Assembly (NCBI GenBank): GCA_011390035.1
Contig: JAABTE010000169.1
Coordinates: 1-5,934 of the forward strand
DNA: 5,934 bases
From: Desulfobacteraceae bacterium
Lineage (GTDB): Bacteria; Desulfobacterota; Desulfobacteria; Desulfobacterales; JAABSP01
Direction: 5' to 3'
The notes beneath the pieces are model-generated. The model was not told the origin of the DNA, made no database searches, and worked only from the letters and a program-made list of their open reading frames with translations. Each line of letters opens with the position of its first letter. The stretch's first letter is position 1. The translations under genes and the position numbers were made by a program. Below are positions 5,448-5,934 of this stretch, piece by piece.

Positions 5448-5934
5448 ACGGTTGGCCGATTTTTCGTCCGGCTCGCCCGGCTTGCCGGGATCTGCATGCT
5501 TCTGGGCATTGGGATTGATGGGATTGGGAGAATTGGGGGGCTGGGGGGAATGGGACTGGGCCCGGGGGTGGCCCGGGCCGGGGTGGTTTCCGTGTCTCCG
5601 GCCGAATTCGACCGGCTGATGGAAACGAAATTTCCCGGCGGCGTGGTTGTGGTGATGGCCGCCTGGTGCGGCCCTTGCGTTCGGGAGCTGCCCCTCGTCA
5701 ATCGGCTTTACGGGCGGTATCGCGGCGAGGGGCTGGAAATAGTGGGCCTGAGCATCGATTACGCCGGCCCCGAGGCCATGGCGCCGGTTCTGGCGGGGGC
5801 GGGCGTGGATTTTCCGGTTTACTGGGTGGGGGAAAAGGGAATGAACCATTACGGGATACAGGCGATCCCCCTGCTGATGCGCCTTCGGGAGGGCCGCGTT
5901 GTGGAGCGGATCGCCGGGCTGCTGGAGGAAGCGG
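5427..5934 (+). CDS. TlpA/thioredoxin-like thiol oxidoreductase, exported; 3' end cut off
   Basis: The frame is open from the ATG at 5427 to the window end (169 complete codons, no stop seen). The thioredoxin-fold domain starts near residue 55 (VSPAEFDRLMETKFPG) and has the strand VVVVMAAWCGPC with the redox pair Cys81 and Cys84, followed by VRELPLVNRLYGRYRGEGLEIVGLSID in TlpA/ResA style. IQAIPLLMRLREGRVV (144-159) supplies the conserved cis-proline (Pro148). Residues 1-51 look like a signal peptide or anchor: basic start (K7, R11, R15, R18), hydrophobic RLAGICMLLGIGI, and a possible cleavage after ARA (49-51). Such proteins act in the periplasm, reducing disulfides for example in cytochrome c maturation or supplying redox equivalents; the partner here is unknown. 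Unusually, residues 27-47 are a Gly/Ile/Leu/Met repeat containing Asp31 and Arg35, encoded by G-rich repeated DNA. The CGGAG ribosome site supports the start. No clear promoter was found for this strand. Confidence 0.85.
   Translation, partial: MDSAACKTVGRFFVRLARLAGICMLLGIGIDGIGRIGGLGGMGLGPGVARAGVVSVSPAEFDRLMETKFPGGVVVVMAAWCGPCVRELPLVNRLYGRYRGEGLEIVGLSIDYAGPEAMAPVLAGAGVDFPVYWVGEKGMNHYGIQAIPLLMRLREGRVVERIAGLLEEA
5504..5568 (+). repeat. G-rich 9-bp coding repeat with G-quadruplex pattern
   Basis: Nine runs of three or more G on the + strand (starting at 5504, 5511, 5520, 5526, 5535, 5543, 5552, 5558 and 5564) are separated by loops of 2-6 nt, more than twice what the usual four-tract quadruplex rule needs. 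Two further runs follow at 5575 and 5580. In reading frame the stretch 5514-5558 is five 9-bp units (ATTGATGGG, ATTGGGAGA, ATTGGGGGG, CTGGGGGGA, ATGGGACTG), coding I-D-G, I-G-R, I-G-G, L-G-G, M-G-L. It lies 78-142 nt after the start codon, within the signal-peptide region. Confidence 0.8.

Overview
The window is a GC-rich, densely coded bacterial chromosome segment with six protein genes, two of them cut by the window edges. The gene families, GC-rich codon use, Shine-Dalgarno sites and the Smr protein layout (an EYIEG-like segment, then a QAHIDLHG core) fit a deltaproteobacterium / Desulfobacterota. This lineage is an inference from protein style. No rRNA, tRNA, CRISPR array, insertion sequence or phage gene was recognised.

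Layout. On the + strand: the C-terminal part of a RecD2-type helicase (1-947); a 213-bp intergenic stretch with an imperfect hairpin and a candidate sigma-70 promoter; a DUF502 membrane protein (1161-1811); a class I mannose-6-phosphate isomerase, manA (1942-3321); and a PP2C-type protein phosphatase (3318-4025) joined to manA by an ATGA stop/start overlap. On the - strand, converging on the phosphatase with a 26-bp tail overlap, is a two-gene unit: a Nudix hydrolase (5314 to 4808) followed by an Smr-domain protein (4818 to 4000), overlapping by 11 bp. A secreted or membrane-anchored TlpA/thioredoxin-like protein starts divergently at 5427 on the + strand and runs off the end. It lacks a stop codon in the window, so a search for closed reading frames would miss it.

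How the genes relate. The window reads as housekeeping and stress-maintenance genes: DNA helicase, sugar-phosphate isomerase, protein phosphatase, nucleotide-pool or ADP-ribose hydrolase, Smr nuclease-like protein and thiol oxidoreductase. I see no dedicated multi-gene defence or biosynthetic system. The manA-phosphatase pair and the Nudix-Smr pair look translationally coupled.

The most distinctive signal is small in-frame tandem repeats inside four of the six genes: a 9-bp array in manA, a 12-bp array in smr, a 33-bp duplication in the Nudix N-terminus, and a G-rich 9-bp array in the signal-peptide region of the TlpA-like gene that also forms a textbook G-quadruplex pattern. The second is a near-consensus sigma-70 promoter (TTTACA, 17 bp, TATAAT) for the Nudix-Smr unit. 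It lies on the first codons and the start region of the divergent TlpA-like gene, and it argues for a shorter Nudix start with a roughly 97-nt leader that contains an imperfect hairpin.
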